DNA of 64,000 nt. It comes from Lactiplantibacillus pingfangensis. Its GTDB lineage: Bacteria; Bacillota; Bacilli; Lactobacillales; Lactobacillaceae. Each line of letters starts with the position of its first letter. Position 1 is the first letter of the stretch. Made by a program: the position numbers and the translations under genes. The stretch lies in contig NZ_BJDG01000014.1 in assembly GCF_005404945.1 (NCBI RefSeq), positions 1 to 64,000 on the forward strand, in the 5' to 3' direction. Positions 32,548-41,673 of this stretch are shown in pieces. Below the pieces are notes generated by a model, which saw only the letters and a list, made by a program, of their open reading frames with translations, was not told the DNA's origin and did not search any database.

Positions 32548-33363
32548 TTAGCGGTTAGCTTGTAATTGATATTGAAGACGGACAATTGGGGAGGCGCCCT
32601 TAGTCGTAAAGTGTTCATCCAAATTCATTTGCCAAAGTTGATCTGTAATTTTGAGATCGTTCTTCTGAATATATTCCGACAATAGTTGTAGTGAGATGCA
32701 GATACCTTTCAGGTCATTCGTGGTGTCAATCGAGAGGTATTCGCCGGCTGGCTTTTGAATTAATGGCAAGTCACCCGTAGCCGTTTGTGGCGAAATGGCC
32801 TTTAGAATACAGAAAGAAGCGGTTGAATAACCGTTGGCATCACTATTAGGTAACTGAGTTAGAAAGCCAGAGTCTTGCTGGTCCATCAGTTTTAGTTGAC
32901 CAAGCTGAGTATAAAATTCCGCATATATTTCGGCAATTTCTGCGTCCGTACAAGCAACCGATTGCCGTGAACGACAAAATGACTGTGGCGTCACAGTTTC
33001 GATGAATGGGTGATTCTTGACGACGGGAGCGCTAGTCACTGATTGATTAAAGCGCGTGTTTAAGGTTTCGCGTAAAATGGTGAGGTTATCCATCTGTGCC
33101 TTAAGTTGTTGTTGCACTTTTTTGAGCTCAGCATTTAAGGCAGAGGCATCGGTCGTCTGAGTCAATTGTTTAATTTCAGCAATGGGGAGTCCTAAGCGGC
33201 GCAAAGCCAGAATGAAAGTGACAGTGTAGAGTTGATCATAAGCATAATACCGGTAGCCATTAGTGGCTTTTTTTTTCGGCTTGAAAAGATCCTTTTCGTC
33301 ATAAAAGATGAGTGTGCGGCGCGTGGTTCCGGCAAGCGCTGCAAATTTTTGAATCGTTAACAT
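32548..33363 (-). CDS. MerR family regulator with GyrI-like ligand domain
   Basis: 271 residues. Winged helix 1-70 (FAALAGTTRRTLIFYDEKDLFKP... RYYAYDQL), linker coiled coil 75-115, then a C-terminal GyrI/BmrR-like effector domain (about 115-270). The group includes BmrR and BltR multidrug sensors. GGAGG lies before the ATG. Divergent from the quinone oxidoreductase operon, whose promoter carries a 19-bp spacer with a TAACGT-t-ACGTTA centre. It is the obvious activator of that promoter. Confidence 0.9.
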   Translation of the reverse strand: MLTIQKFAALAGTTRRTLIFYDEKDLFKPKKKATNGYRYYAYDQLYTVTFILALRRLGLPIAEIKQLTQTTDASALNAELKKVQQQLKAQMDNLTILRETLNTRFNQSVTSAPVVKNHPFIETVTPQSFCRSRQSVACTDAEIAEIYAEFYTQLGQLKLMDQQDSGFLTQLPNSDANGYSTASFCILKAISPQTATGDLPLIQKPAGEYLSIDTTNDLKGICISLQLLSEYIQKNDLKITDQLWQMNLDEHFTTKGASPIVRLQYQLQANR

Positions 33364-33385
33364 TGAGATTCCTCCAAGTGTCGGT

Positions 33386-33416
33386 TTGACTGTAACGTTA
33401 CGTTATAGCCTATACT
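33386..33416 (+). promoter_or_regulatory. MerR-type promoter of the quinone oxidoreductase gene
   Basis: TTGACT (33386-33391), 19-bp spacer, TATACT (33411-33416). The palindrome at 33390-33408, CTgTAACGT-t-ACGTTAtAG, has one mismatch pair and resembles Mta/BmrR-class sites rather than the CCTTGAAGT class. Confidence 0.88.
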
Positions 33417-33462
33417 TAAGTCATTGATGAAGCAACTTAACTAGAAAATGAGGTAATGAAAC

Positions 33463-34407
33463 ATGCGAGCAATTGTCATTGATCAACCAGGCAGTCCCGA
33501 TGTGATGAAGTTAGTCGATCGGCCAATCCCACAACCGACGAAAAATGAATCAGTCATGCGAATTCATGCGTTTGGTGTGCACCGTTATGAGGTGTTGACG
33601 CGAGAAGGTGGGTCACCATCCGTGACCTTTCCACGCGTGATTGGTGTTGAAGCGGTCGGCGAAATTGCGGCTGTTTCTGACAACAGTCCTCTGAAAGTCG
33701 GTCAAAAGGTGATTACGATGATGGGTGGTTTGGGGCGTGAAGTCGATGGTAGTTATCAAGACTATGCGCTAATTAATGACCAGCACCTCTTCCCCGTGAC
33801 TTATACCGGTGATTGGGTTAGCTTAGCGCAGTATCCAGAAAACTTTTACACTGCGATTGGCGCAATTAAGTCATTGGGCTTAAAGGCTGGTCAAACGCTA
33901 TTAGTTCGTGGTGGGACGACCGCGGTTGGCCTAGCAACGGTGCAGTTAGCGAAAGCCTATGGTCTCAATGTCACGGCGACGACCCGGCGTGAGACCATGA
34001 CTGATGCACTGGTGGAAAATGGCGCGGATGCGGCTGTTTTAGATGTGAAGAATGCGTTACAGACTGAGCAGTCTTTTGATGGCATCGTCGATATGGTTGG
34101 CACGATCACTTTAACGAATTCAATCGCGCATCTCAATCAAGGTGGTCATGTTTGTTTGATTGGGTTATTATCCGGCGAATGGATTATGAAAAATTTCAAT
34201 CCATTTATTTTGGCCGGCAAGACACTGACGGTGTTTGATTCTACCGAAGTTAAACCGGAGCTAGTGACAGAGATGTTTGACTTAATTGCCAAAGATCAGC
34301 TCTCAATTCCGATTGCCAAGGTTTTTAAATTGGATGAGATTAAAGCTGCTCATGAGTATGTGATGGCGAGTCGTGAACTTGGTCAGGTGATTGTGGATAA
34401 CGATTAG
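33463..34407 (+). CDS. quinone oxidoreductase-like MDR protein
   Basis: 314 residues, medium-chain dehydrogenase/reductase without the zinc ligands. It has the N-terminal GroES-like domain (VIGVEAVGEIAAV) and a Rossmann part with LLVRGGTTAVGLATVQLA near residue 150. NADPH-dependent reduction of quinones or enones is likely. GAGGTAATGAAAC lies before the ATG. First gene after the MerR-type promoter. Confidence 0.92.
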   Translation: MRAIVIDQPGSPDVMKLVDRPIPQPTKNESVMRIHAFGVHRYEVLTREGGSPSVTFPRVIGVEAVGEIAAVSDNSPLKVGQKVITMMGGLGREVDGSYQDYALINDQHLFPVTYTGDWVSLAQYPENFYTAIGAIKSLGLKAGQTLLVRGGTTAVGLATVQLAKAYGLNVTATTRRETMTDALVENGADAAVLDVKNALQTEQSFDGIVDMVGTITLTNSIAHLNQGGHVCLIGLLSGEWIMKNFNPFILAGKTLTVFDSTEVKPELVTEMFDLIAKDQLSIPIAKVFKLDEIKAAHEYVMASRELGQVIVDND

Positions 34408-34430
34408 TTTTTGTGAGGATATGAGTTAAA

Positions 34431-34772
34431 ATGATGGCTGCAGATTTGATAAAATTAATTCTTGACCAGACGGATGGCTTTTTGGACTACCCGTTTAATC
34501 GCCCTAATCAGCAATCGGGCGTCAGGTTTGCAGTCATCAAGCACCAACAAAATCAAAAAATTATTGCGATGGTGTATCAACAAGCTGGGCAAGTTTTCAT
34601 TGATGTCAAACTCTCACCACAACAAAGTGAAGAAATTCGGATGTTAAAAGGCGTCCAGCCAGGCCGTCATTTTAATCGGCAGTTTTGGACAACAATCAGT
34701 GTTAATGATACGGCGTTATCGGCATTGGAATTAAGTCGTGTGATTGCGGCAAGTGCTGCTTTGACAAGTTAA
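34431..34772 (+). CDS. MmcQ/YjbR family protein
   Basis: 113 residues. DYPFNRPNQQSGVRFAVIKHQQNQKIIAMVYQ and the LKGVQPGRHFNRQFWTTI stretch follow the MmcQ/YjbR pattern (double-wing DNA-binding-like fold). Role unknown. Second gene of the MerR-controlled unit, 23 bp after the oxidoreductase. Confidence 0.8.
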   Translation: MMAADLIKLILDQTDGFLDYPFNRPNQQSGVRFAVIKHQQNQKIIAMVYQQAGQVFIDVKLSPQQSEEIRMLKGVQPGRHFNRQFWTTISVNDTALSALELSRVIAASAALTS

Positions 34773-34837
34773 ATGATTGGTTTAGCCGCAATTCTCTGCT
34801 AAACTGATAACTATTAATTCTGAAAATGGTGATAATA

Positions 34838-35623
34838 ATGACAACGACTGTCTTTGAAGATGTAATCGTTCGCGCAATTAAATTGGACGATTTACCAGTA
34901 TTACATGTGTTTGCAGCGAGTCAGGCACAGACTAAACTTCCCACGATTATTGATTATCATGGCTGGACGACACCCACCTCATCTGAATTAGTGGCGAGCT
35001 ATCAATTGGTTCAAGCTGGATTTCGCGTCATTTTACCAACCGCATATTTGCATGGTAGCCGCAATGACGGCACTGATTTGGACCGGCATCCTGAACACTT
35101 TTGGGAAATTGTTGGTCATTCAGTGGCTGAATTTCCACGGCTCGTTGCTGCACTCGTCACGAGTGGGATGAGTGATCCCGATAAGATTGGCGTCATGGGA
35201 ACTTCGATGGGTGGGATTACTGCGGCAGGTATTATGGCAACGCAGCCAACAGTTGTTGCGGGGGTCTCGTTGATTGGCTCACCGGAACCGGTTGCCTTTG
35301 CGAAGGACCAAGTGTCGCAAATCCCGGCCGAGTTATTAGCGCAATTGCCAGCGGAGCTATTGACTAAGACCTATGCTCAGATTGGTCAATTTGATTTATC
35401 GCAACAGGTTGAGCGTTTAGCGGGTCGGCCAATGTTCTTCTTTAATGGCACTGCCGATACGATGGTACCTTATAAATACGTTGATGATTTTGAACGACGT
35501 TTTTCGGGAAACGCTGCTTTGCAACAAACTATTTTCAAACATGCCACGGGCGGGACGCATCATGTGCCCCATAAGATGCATCAGGCCGCGGTTGCCTTTC
35601 TGAAACAACATATTATCGGTTAA
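34838..35623 (+). CDS. alpha/beta hydrolase (esterase)
   Basis: 261 residues. DYHGWTT near residue 40 forms the oxyanion site, GTSMGG near 127 holds the nucleophile serine, NGTADTMVP carries the acid, and GGTHHVPH the histidine. Carboxylesterase or acyl-peptidase-like family. An upstream in-frame ATG at 34826 exists, but GGTGA fits better with 34838. TTGGTT and TAAACT 17 bp apart suggest its own promoter. Confidence 0.88.
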   Translation: MTTTVFEDVIVRAIKLDDLPVLHVFAASQAQTKLPTIIDYHGWTTPTSSELVASYQLVQAGFRVILPTAYLHGSRNDGTDLDRHPEHFWEIVGHSVAEFPRLVAALVTSGMSDPDKIGVMGTSMGGITAAGIMATQPTVVAGVSLIGSPEPVAFAKDQVSQIPAELLAQLPAELLTKTYAQIGQFDLSQQVERLAGRPMFFFNGTADTMVPYKYVDDFERRFSGNAALQQTIFKHATGGTHHVPHKMHQAAVAFLKQHIIG

Positions 35624-35625
35624 AA

Positions 35626-35656
35626 ATAACGGGTCTGGGATTTTTTCCAGGCTCGT
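35626..35656 (+). terminator. terminator of the esterase gene
   Basis: GGGTCTGG and CCAGGCTC arms followed by a short T-run. Confidence 0.6.
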
Positions 35657-35662
35657 TTTAGT

Positions 35663-36088
35663 TTAGAAATTTTGGGCAGCCTTAATGCCGGCAACTAAAA
35701 TTAACGACGGCAGGGCTAAGGCCATTAAAACAGTCCGTTCGAGTATTTGAAAGCTTAAATTCATTTTGTCGTCACGTAACTTATTTTTGAAATCCAGATC
35801 ATATTTGTTCGCAATTGGATTGATGACGTTACCTTGTGAGTATTTGAGCTCAGCAGTTGAAGAGTGGCTGGCCATTGAGTGTGTTTTGAGCTTACCAGTT
35901 CGCAAGCGTGGAACCCAAGCCATCAAAATTGGATAGGCAAACAGATATGAAGTGGTTAAATATAAATTAGGCAGATTCCAGATAAACCGAAAACTCCCAT
36001 CCGGTCGCGCGGTCACAAAATAAAAAATAATGATGAAACCAACTAATCCCCATAAGTAATCTGCAATGAGATGTCCCAATAATCGCAT
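35663..36088 (-). CDS. membrane protein of unknown function
   Basis: 141 residues with three hydrophobic segments, about 8-28, 42-58 and 112-135. A polar loop with a NPIANKYDLDFKNKLRDD stretch lies between the last two. AAGGGAG before the ATG. No family recognised. Confidence 0.7.
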   Translation of the reverse strand: MRLLGHLIADYLWGLVGFIIIFYFVTARPDGSFRFIWNLPNLYLTTSYLFAYPILMAWVPRLRTGKLKTHSMASHSSTAELKYSQGNVINPIANKYDLDFKNKLRDDKMNLSFQILERTVLMALALPSLILVAGIKAAQNF

Positions 36089-36272
36089 CTGACCCCAACT
36101 CCCTTTAGTTGACTGTGAGGCCAGTTTAGACCACTAGTTTGAGGAAGACAACGAAAATTATTAAATTGGTAATTATGCGAACGTTTTGAAAAAGACGAGT
36201 CCTGCAAATGATTAGATAACCGTGTGAACTAGGTTAAACTAGGCCTAAACACAAAGAGAGTAGTGATGACGG

Positions 36273-36563
36273 ATGCGTAACCCAGTGGGATGGTTAATCA
36301 GTCCAACTTTGATCATGTTTGTCACACTTGGCTATGGGCTGTATTTACGGTGGTTGCGTCAAGCTGAGTGGGAAAATTGGGTTGTCTTTAGCATGGTAGG
36401 TTTGGGAATGTATGCGATAATGCTGTTCTTTATCGGCAGGATCGGTAAAGCGATGCGTGGTGAGAAGCATTTTAGTGGTTCTGAAAAATTAATTTATGGC
36501 TACTTGGGTGGTCTGTGGGCAGTGATTGTTTTGATTAGTATTTATTTGATGGGACATAATTAA
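36273..36563 (+). CDS. small membrane protein of unknown function
   Basis: 96 residues, three hydrophobic segments at about 5-23, 35-53 and 73-94. GAGAGTAG lies 12 nt or more before the ATG, a rather long spacing. No family recognised. Neighbouring genes on both sides also encode small membrane proteins. Confidence 0.65.
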   Translation: MRNPVGWLISPTLIMFVTLGYGLYLRWLRQAEWENWVVFSMVGLGMYAIMLFFIGRIGKAMRGEKHFSGSEKLIYGYLGGLWAVIVLISIYLMGHN

Positions 36564-36681
36564 GAATCAACAGTAACCGCGTCATCTCTGGACTTGTGAT
36601 GGTTTGTGCCCGCGACTTTCAGCAGGTTATTGTAAAGTCTTCGGTGCTATAATTTGAAAAAGTCTTGAAAGTGAGCTGAGG

Positions 36682-37176
36682 ATGATGCACTTAAATCGAC
36701 CCGTTTCATTTTATCGTCACTTTGATTTTTATCTTGGTCTGTTGATTATTTATCAGGCCTTGATACGACCGGCGGATTATCATAACTTATATATTGTTGG
36801 TCTTTCAATTCCAGTTTTGATTCTTGGTATTTTTTGTCTCCTACGGTCGTTTTTTTCATTTCCACTAATCAATGTTCGTACTGCCGATGTGACTCAACGG
36901 GTGACTTGGCTACTACCGACAGCGGTTGGATTATTGTTTTTAGTGTTTGGTCAGATTGGTCGGGTTCAACAAAATCCATATTGGGTGATGATGACCTACG
37001 TGGGGGCTTTGATGCTGTGCACTTATTCGCTGATTTTATTAGCAGCTAGCGTGCGCACAACTGTTCAACGGCGGGGGGCACCAGATAATATTGCATCGCG
37101 CTGGTTTTTCAGTTATTTAGTAGGACTAGTGATAGTCAGTGTCGTGATTTTATTGCGTCTGTTTATGCAAGCTTAG
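36682..37176 (+). CDS. membrane protein of unknown function
   Basis: 164 residues, four or five hydrophobic segments. GAGCTGAGG lies before tandem ATGs (36682 and 36685). TATAAT near 36649 may be its -10. No family recognised. The stretch between its stop and 37357 holds no gene. Confidence 0.65.
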   Translation: MMHLNRPVSFYRHFDFYLGLLIIYQALIRPADYHNLYIVGLSIPVLILGIFCLLRSFFSFPLINVRTADVTQRVTWLLPTAVGLLFLVFGQIGRVQQNPYWVMMTYVGALMLCTYSLILLAASVRTTVQRRGAPDNIASRWFFSYLVGLVIVSVVILLRLFMQA

Positions 37177-37356
37177 ACTCGGCTCATAAAGTGGTTAATA
37201 ATTATCCTTAAGAAACGGCCGCTTTTTGGTAATCAATACGACAAGTGGTAGTTGACTTGGCCCTGTAAAATTAGATGGTCAATCTTGTTGATATAGCAAT
37301 GGTTTTCACTAAGCTTAGTTATCAATCCCAATCGAAAGCGATAGTGAGTTGAACGC

Positions 37357-37407
37357 AAAAATAAGCTGAAACAGTTTGGACTAACCAAACCGTTTCAGCT
37401 TATTTTA
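37357..37407. terminator. bidirectional terminator
   Basis: AAATAAGCTGAAAC..GTTTGG and CCAAAC..GTTTCAGCTTATTT arms between a plus and a minus gene. Confidence 0.88.
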
Positions 37408-37408
37408 G

Positions 37409-38266
37409 TTACTCGACGACGTAGACTTGATCATGGATTAAGTCAAACGGGCGATAGTGACTATTTAATTTTTCAACCGCAGGATCATCACGGTAGTGAG
37501 CGTTATCCCAGAACTGTTTAGAACCGGTGGCACCATACTTTTCACCGATACAAATGAGTGGGATTGCGTGATCACTGGCACGCATGGCTTGCAGTAACTC
37601 CCAATCCAGCGTGAGTTTGTCCGGAGACCAAGCCATGATCACAAACTTAATTTGGTCGGCATATTTTTTAAACGCACTGATCGCGTCTAACCGGTCAATC
37701 GTTGTAACTGGATGTTTGCCGGTCTCATTGTCGGCTTCTTTCGTCCAAGCCTTAGAGTCGGTCGTGATGATCTTTTGGCTCGGATGCAGCCGACTTAATC
37801 CCTTAGAAATATAACCATTGCCGGCCATCACTTCTAGAACCGGGCCGTTGCCGATAAAATCGGCTAAGTCTTTCAGGAAAGGGGCACTGATATAAGCCCA
37901 CATGCCGTATTGATCTTCAAGGTAGTCACGAAAGTCACGCAGCAGTTTGTCGACTGTTGGCAAAGCTGCCGAAAGTCGCTGCCATTCTGCGTCACCAGCG
38001 GGATCATGTAACGGATATTTTGCATTGATGCGGGCAACCAATTGCGCTTGAAAGTTGTCTGGGACTTCTAACAAGGGTAATTGTTGTGGTGCCAAGCCAG
38101 CTGCCATCAAGCGATCGGCTTCCAGCGCATTATTCAGCAAAACGAGAATCTGGGGATCATCTTTGAACAGCTCGCGATAATGATTAAGCTGTTCAATATA
38201 GGGCGCTGATTTCGTGGCGTGCTTTTTGCTGCGCTTTTTCAATTGTTTTAATTTCTTGGGATTCAT
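37409..38266 (-). CDS. SAM-dependent methyltransferase-like protein
   Basis: 285 residues. VLEVMAGNGYISKGL near residues 148-162 matches methyltransferase motif I (E/DxxAGxG), and IKFVIMAWSPDKL near 212 corresponds to motif IV. The N-terminus is very basic (KKLKQLKKRSKKHATK). Target unknown. Directly follows the XRE gene with 14 bp between, so both form an operon with pepF. Confidence 0.8.
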   Translation of the reverse strand: MNPKKLKQLKKRSKKHATKSAPYIEQLNHYRELFKDDPQILVLLNNALEADRLMAAGLAPQQLPLLEVPDNFQAQLVARINAKYPLHDPAGDAEWQRLSAALPTVDKLLRDFRDYLEDQYGMWAYISAPFLKDLADFIGNGPVLEVMAGNGYISKGLSRLHPSQKIITTDSKAWTKEADNETGKHPVTTIDRLDAISAFKKYADQIKFVIMAWSPDKLTLDWELLQAMRASDHAIPLICIGEKYGATGSKQFWDNAHYRDDPAVEKLNSHYRPFDLIHDQVYVVE

Positions 38267-38280
38267 TTGAATGGCAACTC

Positions 38281-38694
38281 CTAATTGTCAAAGTGTAAAT
38301 CAAGTTCTTCTTGGCCACTGTCATCAGGTGCGGATCGTTGTTGGCGACCGTGCAAGTAGCCATTCATCAACTGAAATAGTTCGTAACGATCCTCACCGGA
38401 AAGTGGTTCTTGATTAAAAGTTAACGGTTTGCCGGATAGGAAAATACGGCCTAAATCATAGACTTCTTGATCAGACTGACCAGAGAGATAATCGGTGGTC
38501 ACGTGGAAGAATTCGGCTAATTTACGGACTTCCAAATAAGAAGGCGTCCGCAAATTGCGCTCCCAGTTGCCGATTTGGGCGGGCGTGTTTTTTCGCGTTA
38601 AGTCAGCATCTGGTAAGTGGTTCAAAGCGGTTGCCAGCTCGCCCAAGGTCATCTTCTGCCCGCGGCGCAAGGCACGTAAACGTTCTGGAAACAT
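38281..38694 (-). CDS. XRE family regulator
   Basis: 137 residues. The helix-turn-helix is in residues 1-65 (LRALRRGQKMTLGELATALNH... NTPAQIGNWERNLRTPSYLEVRKLAEFF). The acidic C-terminal tail is not recognised. The ATG at 38694 follows AAAGGAAG, which overlaps the end of the pepF gene; an upstream ATG at 38712 is less likely. Confidence 0.88.
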   Translation of the reverse strand: MFPERLRALRRGQKMTLGELATALNHLPDADLTRKNTPAQIGNWERNLRTPSYLEVRKLAEFFHVTTDYLSGQSDQEVYDLGRIFLSGKPLTFNQEPLSGEDRYELFQLMNGYLHGRQQRSAPDDSGQEELDLHFDN

Positions 38695-38711
38695 GTGCAC
38701 ACTTCCTTTCA

Positions 38712-40514
38712 TTATAAGAGTGGCGCTGATAACGCCATAAATTCATCAATATCACGTTTGATTAATGCGACACCGGCTTGCCAAAAATCAGGTTTAGTTA
38801 AGTCAACGCCAAGATGCTTTTTTGCCAAGTCTTCGGTGGACATATTAGCGGTGTCACGTAATAGTGCAATGTAATGGTCTTCAAACTGCGCATCTTGCTT
38901 CGCTTGCGCATAAATGCCAAGGCTAAATAAATAGCCAAAGGTGTAGGGAAAATTGTAGAACGGCACGTCTGAAATATAAAAATGCAACTTGCTTGCCCAA
39001 AACATCGGATGGTACGTGGTGAGGGCATTATCATAGGCGCTTTTTTGTGCTTGTAACATTAATGCCGACAGCTCCGCTGGGGTGACGACATGTTGCAGAC
39101 GCGCTTGATAAAACTGAGTTTCAAATAAGTAGCGGGCATGGATGTCCAAGAACATTGCTAACGGATTTTGCATCTTGGCATCTAACAAGTTCAATTTAGT
39201 TGCGGTGTCACTGGTTGCTTTGACGTTGGCATCCGCGACGATAAGTTCTGCGAATGTCGACGCCGTTTCGGCAACGTTCATGGCATAGTCCTGCCGCCAA
39301 AATGGCAAATCTTTAATGACATCCGCATGAAAGGCGTGCCCCAATTCATGTGCGAGGGTGGCCGTATCATTCGGTGATCCGGTAAAGGTCATGAAGATCC
39401 GGGATTCCTTAGTTTCTGGTAAGTTGTCCATGTAGCCACCGGGACGCTTATTGGGACGATTTTCAGCTTCAATCCAGCGATGCGCAAATGCGTATTTTGC
39501 CAACTGTGCCATCTTCGGGCTGAATTTTTGAAAATTACTAATGACAAAGGCCGCGGCTTCATCGTAGGTCTGGCTGTTGGTCGCTGTTCCTAAGGTCAAA
39601 GGTGCCTCTAAATCTTGCCAATCAACTTGTTGTTTACCCATCAAGACCGCTTTTCGTTGCAAATAATGCAGTAGCATCTGTTTGTTACGATCAACGACGT
39701 CGTACATCGTGTCTAAGGTTTCTTGGCTCATGCGATTGAGTTCAAGTGGTTTTTGTAAAAAGTTGGTCGTGCCGTGTGCCTTATAAGCTTGCAGTCGGAA
39801 GCCAGCTAGATGATTCAAGGTGTCGGCGATTGGTGCGGCATTTTGTTGCCAAGCTTGCTCCCAATTTGCCATTAAGTCGGTCCGTTGTTCATTCGGCATT
39901 GCGGCGGCTAGCATGTTTTGGGCTTGCCCAGCTGAGAGCAGTTTAGTTTGACCGGTCTGATCGGTGTACTTGATCTGCATTTGACTGACCAAGGTATCAT
40001 AATGGTCGCTCCAACCTTGAAAACCATCGACAGCTAAGTTATTGATCAAGGCTTCTGTTTGACTGTCGAGAAGCGCTAAGCCTTGTTGCCGCATTTCGGT
40101 GAGATTGAAAGCCAACGACTGGAGTTCCGGCTGCGCAATCAGCTTCGCAAACGTCGCTTGTGAGAGTTGAACCAGCTGCTTTTTGAATTGTGTCATTAAC
40201 TTTTGCTGGTCATTATCTAGTTGGTACAACTGGTTGAGCACGATACCGGCTTTAGTATCACGGGCATCTGCGGATTGAATCGCCACGACAAAGACTTCAC
40301 ATTGTGCCAGTCCGGCTTCGATGGTTTGCAACTCAGCCACAATTTGTTGAAACCAATCATAGTCAGGTGTATCGGCGTCGGCGCGCCAATTAGCCAAGGT
40401 CGTTTCTGCTTCGTGTAACTGTTGTTTAATGGTGGTTAACTTTGTTTTAAGTGCCGGCGAGTCAATGCCGCCCGGGAAAATGCTGTCCAAGTCCCACGTT
40501 TCCGAATAATGCAT
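38712..40514 (-). CDS. pepF: M3 family oligoendopeptidase (PepF-like)
   Basis: 600 residues, the usual length of PepF. The zinc motif HELGH lies in TLAHELGHAFHAD near residues 386-392, with a downstream Glu in the NVAETASTFAEL segment as third ligand. Cleaves short peptides in the cytoplasm. The ATG at 40514 with GGAGGGG before it is chosen. First gene of a minus-strand unit with the XRE regulator and methyltransferase genes. Confidence 0.93.
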   Translation of the reverse strand: MHYSETWDLDSIFPGGIDSPALKTKLTTIKQQLHEAETTLANWRADADTPDYDWFQQIVAELQTIEAGLAQCEVFVVAIQSADARDTKAGIVLNQLYQLDNDQQKLMTQFKKQLVQLSQATFAKLIAQPELQSLAFNLTEMRQQGLALLDSQTEALINNLAVDGFQGWSDHYDTLVSQMQIKYTDQTGQTKLLSAGQAQNMLAAAMPNEQRTDLMANWEQAWQQNAAPIADTLNHLAGFRLQAYKAHGTTNFLQKPLELNRMSQETLDTMYDVVDRNKQMLLHYLQRKAVLMGKQQVDWQDLEAPLTLGTATNSQTYDEAAAFVISNFQKFSPKMAQLAKYAFAHRWIEAENRPNKRPGGYMDNLPETKESRIFMTFTGSPNDTATLAHELGHAFHADVIKDLPFWRQDYAMNVAETASTFAELIVADANVKATSDTATKLNLLDAKMQNPLAMFLDIHARYLFETQFYQARLQHVVTPAELSALMLQAQKSAYDNALTTYHPMFWASKLHFYISDVPFYNFPYTFGYLFSLGIYAQAKQDAQFEDHYIALLRDTANMSTEDLAKKHLGVDLTKPDFWQAGVALIKRDIDEFMALSAPLL

Positions 40515-40612
40515 GGCAACCCCTCCAAAATGTTTTCTAGTTATCTTCAATTATAAACGTTATTATGTTGGTAGTGGCAATATTTCTATCAGAATCTGAG
40601 GTTGAAGCGATA

Positions 40613-41536
40613 ATGAAAAAATGGTTGATTACAATTGGGGTCTTGGTCATCATTCTCATTGGCGGGCTAATTGGGGCTGGCAGTTACTTTTACCATGTCG
40701 CCATTGCTCGCGGTGACAAGTCTTTTGTAACCCAAAGCACCAAACTTTCTAAAAAAAGTCAGGTGTATGCGGAAAAGTATTGGTATTTGCACGCTAAAAA
40801 GCAAACTTGGACCATTAAATCCGCGGATGGGCTAAAGCTCGTTGCCTGGTATTTACCGAAAGCCGGTTCACACAAAACGGTCGTGTTGGCGCACGGCTTT
40901 GCTGGCAATAAATCGCTGATGGGTGCTTGGGCGGGAATGTATCACGAATTGGGATACAATGTGCTAGCGCCAGATTCTCGAGCTAGCGGTGCCAGTGCTG
41001 GTAACGCAATCGGTTATGGTTGGTTAGAGCGAAAAGATGACTTGCAGTGGGCGCGAACTGTCGTCAAAAGGACCCAGACAACCCAAATTGTCATGAGTGG
41101 CATTAGTATGGGGGCGGCTGGGATGACAATGGCCAGTGGTGAAAAGCAAGTGCCACAAATCAAGGCCTATGTGGTTGATAGTCCGTTTACGAGTGCGAAA
41201 GCGATTATTAGCTATCAAGCTGGACAGTTGTACCATTTGCCAGCGTTTCCGTTAGTTGACGTGACGAGCGCCATTACGAAATTGCGGGCAGGCTATACCT
41301 TTGGTGAAGCAGATGCGGTGACCCAAGTTCGGAAAAATAAGCTACCCATCATGATCATCGCCGGAACCAAAGATGATTTCGTACCAACCCGGATGAGTCG
41401 CGATCTCTATCGAAATGCCAAGCAACCGAAAAAGTTGTGGCTGGTTAAAGGTGCCGGGCATACAACGGCAATCGGCCAAAATTATGCGGCGTACAAGCGG
41501 CAAGTAGCGCACTTTTTAGCCGAATATGTGAAATAG
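40613..41536 (+). CDS. membrane-anchored alpha/beta hydrolase
   Basis: 307 residues. N-terminal anchor or signal at residues 5-27, then a hydrolase domain: VLAHGFAGN, SGISMGAAGMTM (nucleophile serine in G-I-S-M-G), IAGTKDDFVP, and a late GAGHTT histidine. Similar to the YqkD/DUF-type extracytoplasmic hydrolases. The ATG at 40613 follows GAGGTTG. Divergent from pepF; own terminator. Confidence 0.9.
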   Translation: MKKWLITIGVLVIILIGGLIGAGSYFYHVAIARGDKSFVTQSTKLSKKSQVYAEKYWYLHAKKQTWTIKSADGLKLVAWYLPKAGSHKTVVLAHGFAGNKSLMGAWAGMYHELGYNVLAPDSRASGASAGNAIGYGWLERKDDLQWARTVVKRTQTTQIVMSGISMGAAGMTMASGEKQVPQIKAYVVDSPFTSAKAIISYQAGQLYHLPAFPLVDVTSAITKLRAGYTFGEADAVTQVRKNKLPIMIIAGTKDDFVPTRMSRDLYRNAKQPKKLWLVKGAGHTTAIGQNYAAYKRQVAHFLAEYVK

Positions 41537-41558
41537 GTTAGAAGCGTTGCGATATGGC

Positions 41559-41606
41559 GTGCCAACTGGTGTGTTGACCTAAACACCAGTTGGCACGTCT
41601 TTTTTG
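41559..41606 (+). terminator. terminator of the hydrolase gene
   Basis: GTGCCAACTGGTGT and ACACCAGTTGGCAC arms followed by TCTTTTTT. Confidence 0.9.
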
Positions 41607-41613
41607 CTTGTAT

Positions 41614-41657
41614 TTGTTAATTAGTGATGTTATAGTGTAATAGTTAAATAGAACACT
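41614..41657 (+). promoter_or_regulatory. promoter and YtrA-type operator of the GntR-ABC operon
   Basis: TTGTTA (41614-41619) and TGTAAT (41636-41641), 16-bp spacer. Inverted AGTGT (41634-41638) and ACACT (41653-41657), 14 bp apart, lie over the -10. This is close to the AGTGT/ACACT sites described for YtrA-type GntR regulators, so autoregulation is likely. Confidence 0.65.
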
Positions 41658-41673
41658 AGGGAGGTATAATCCA

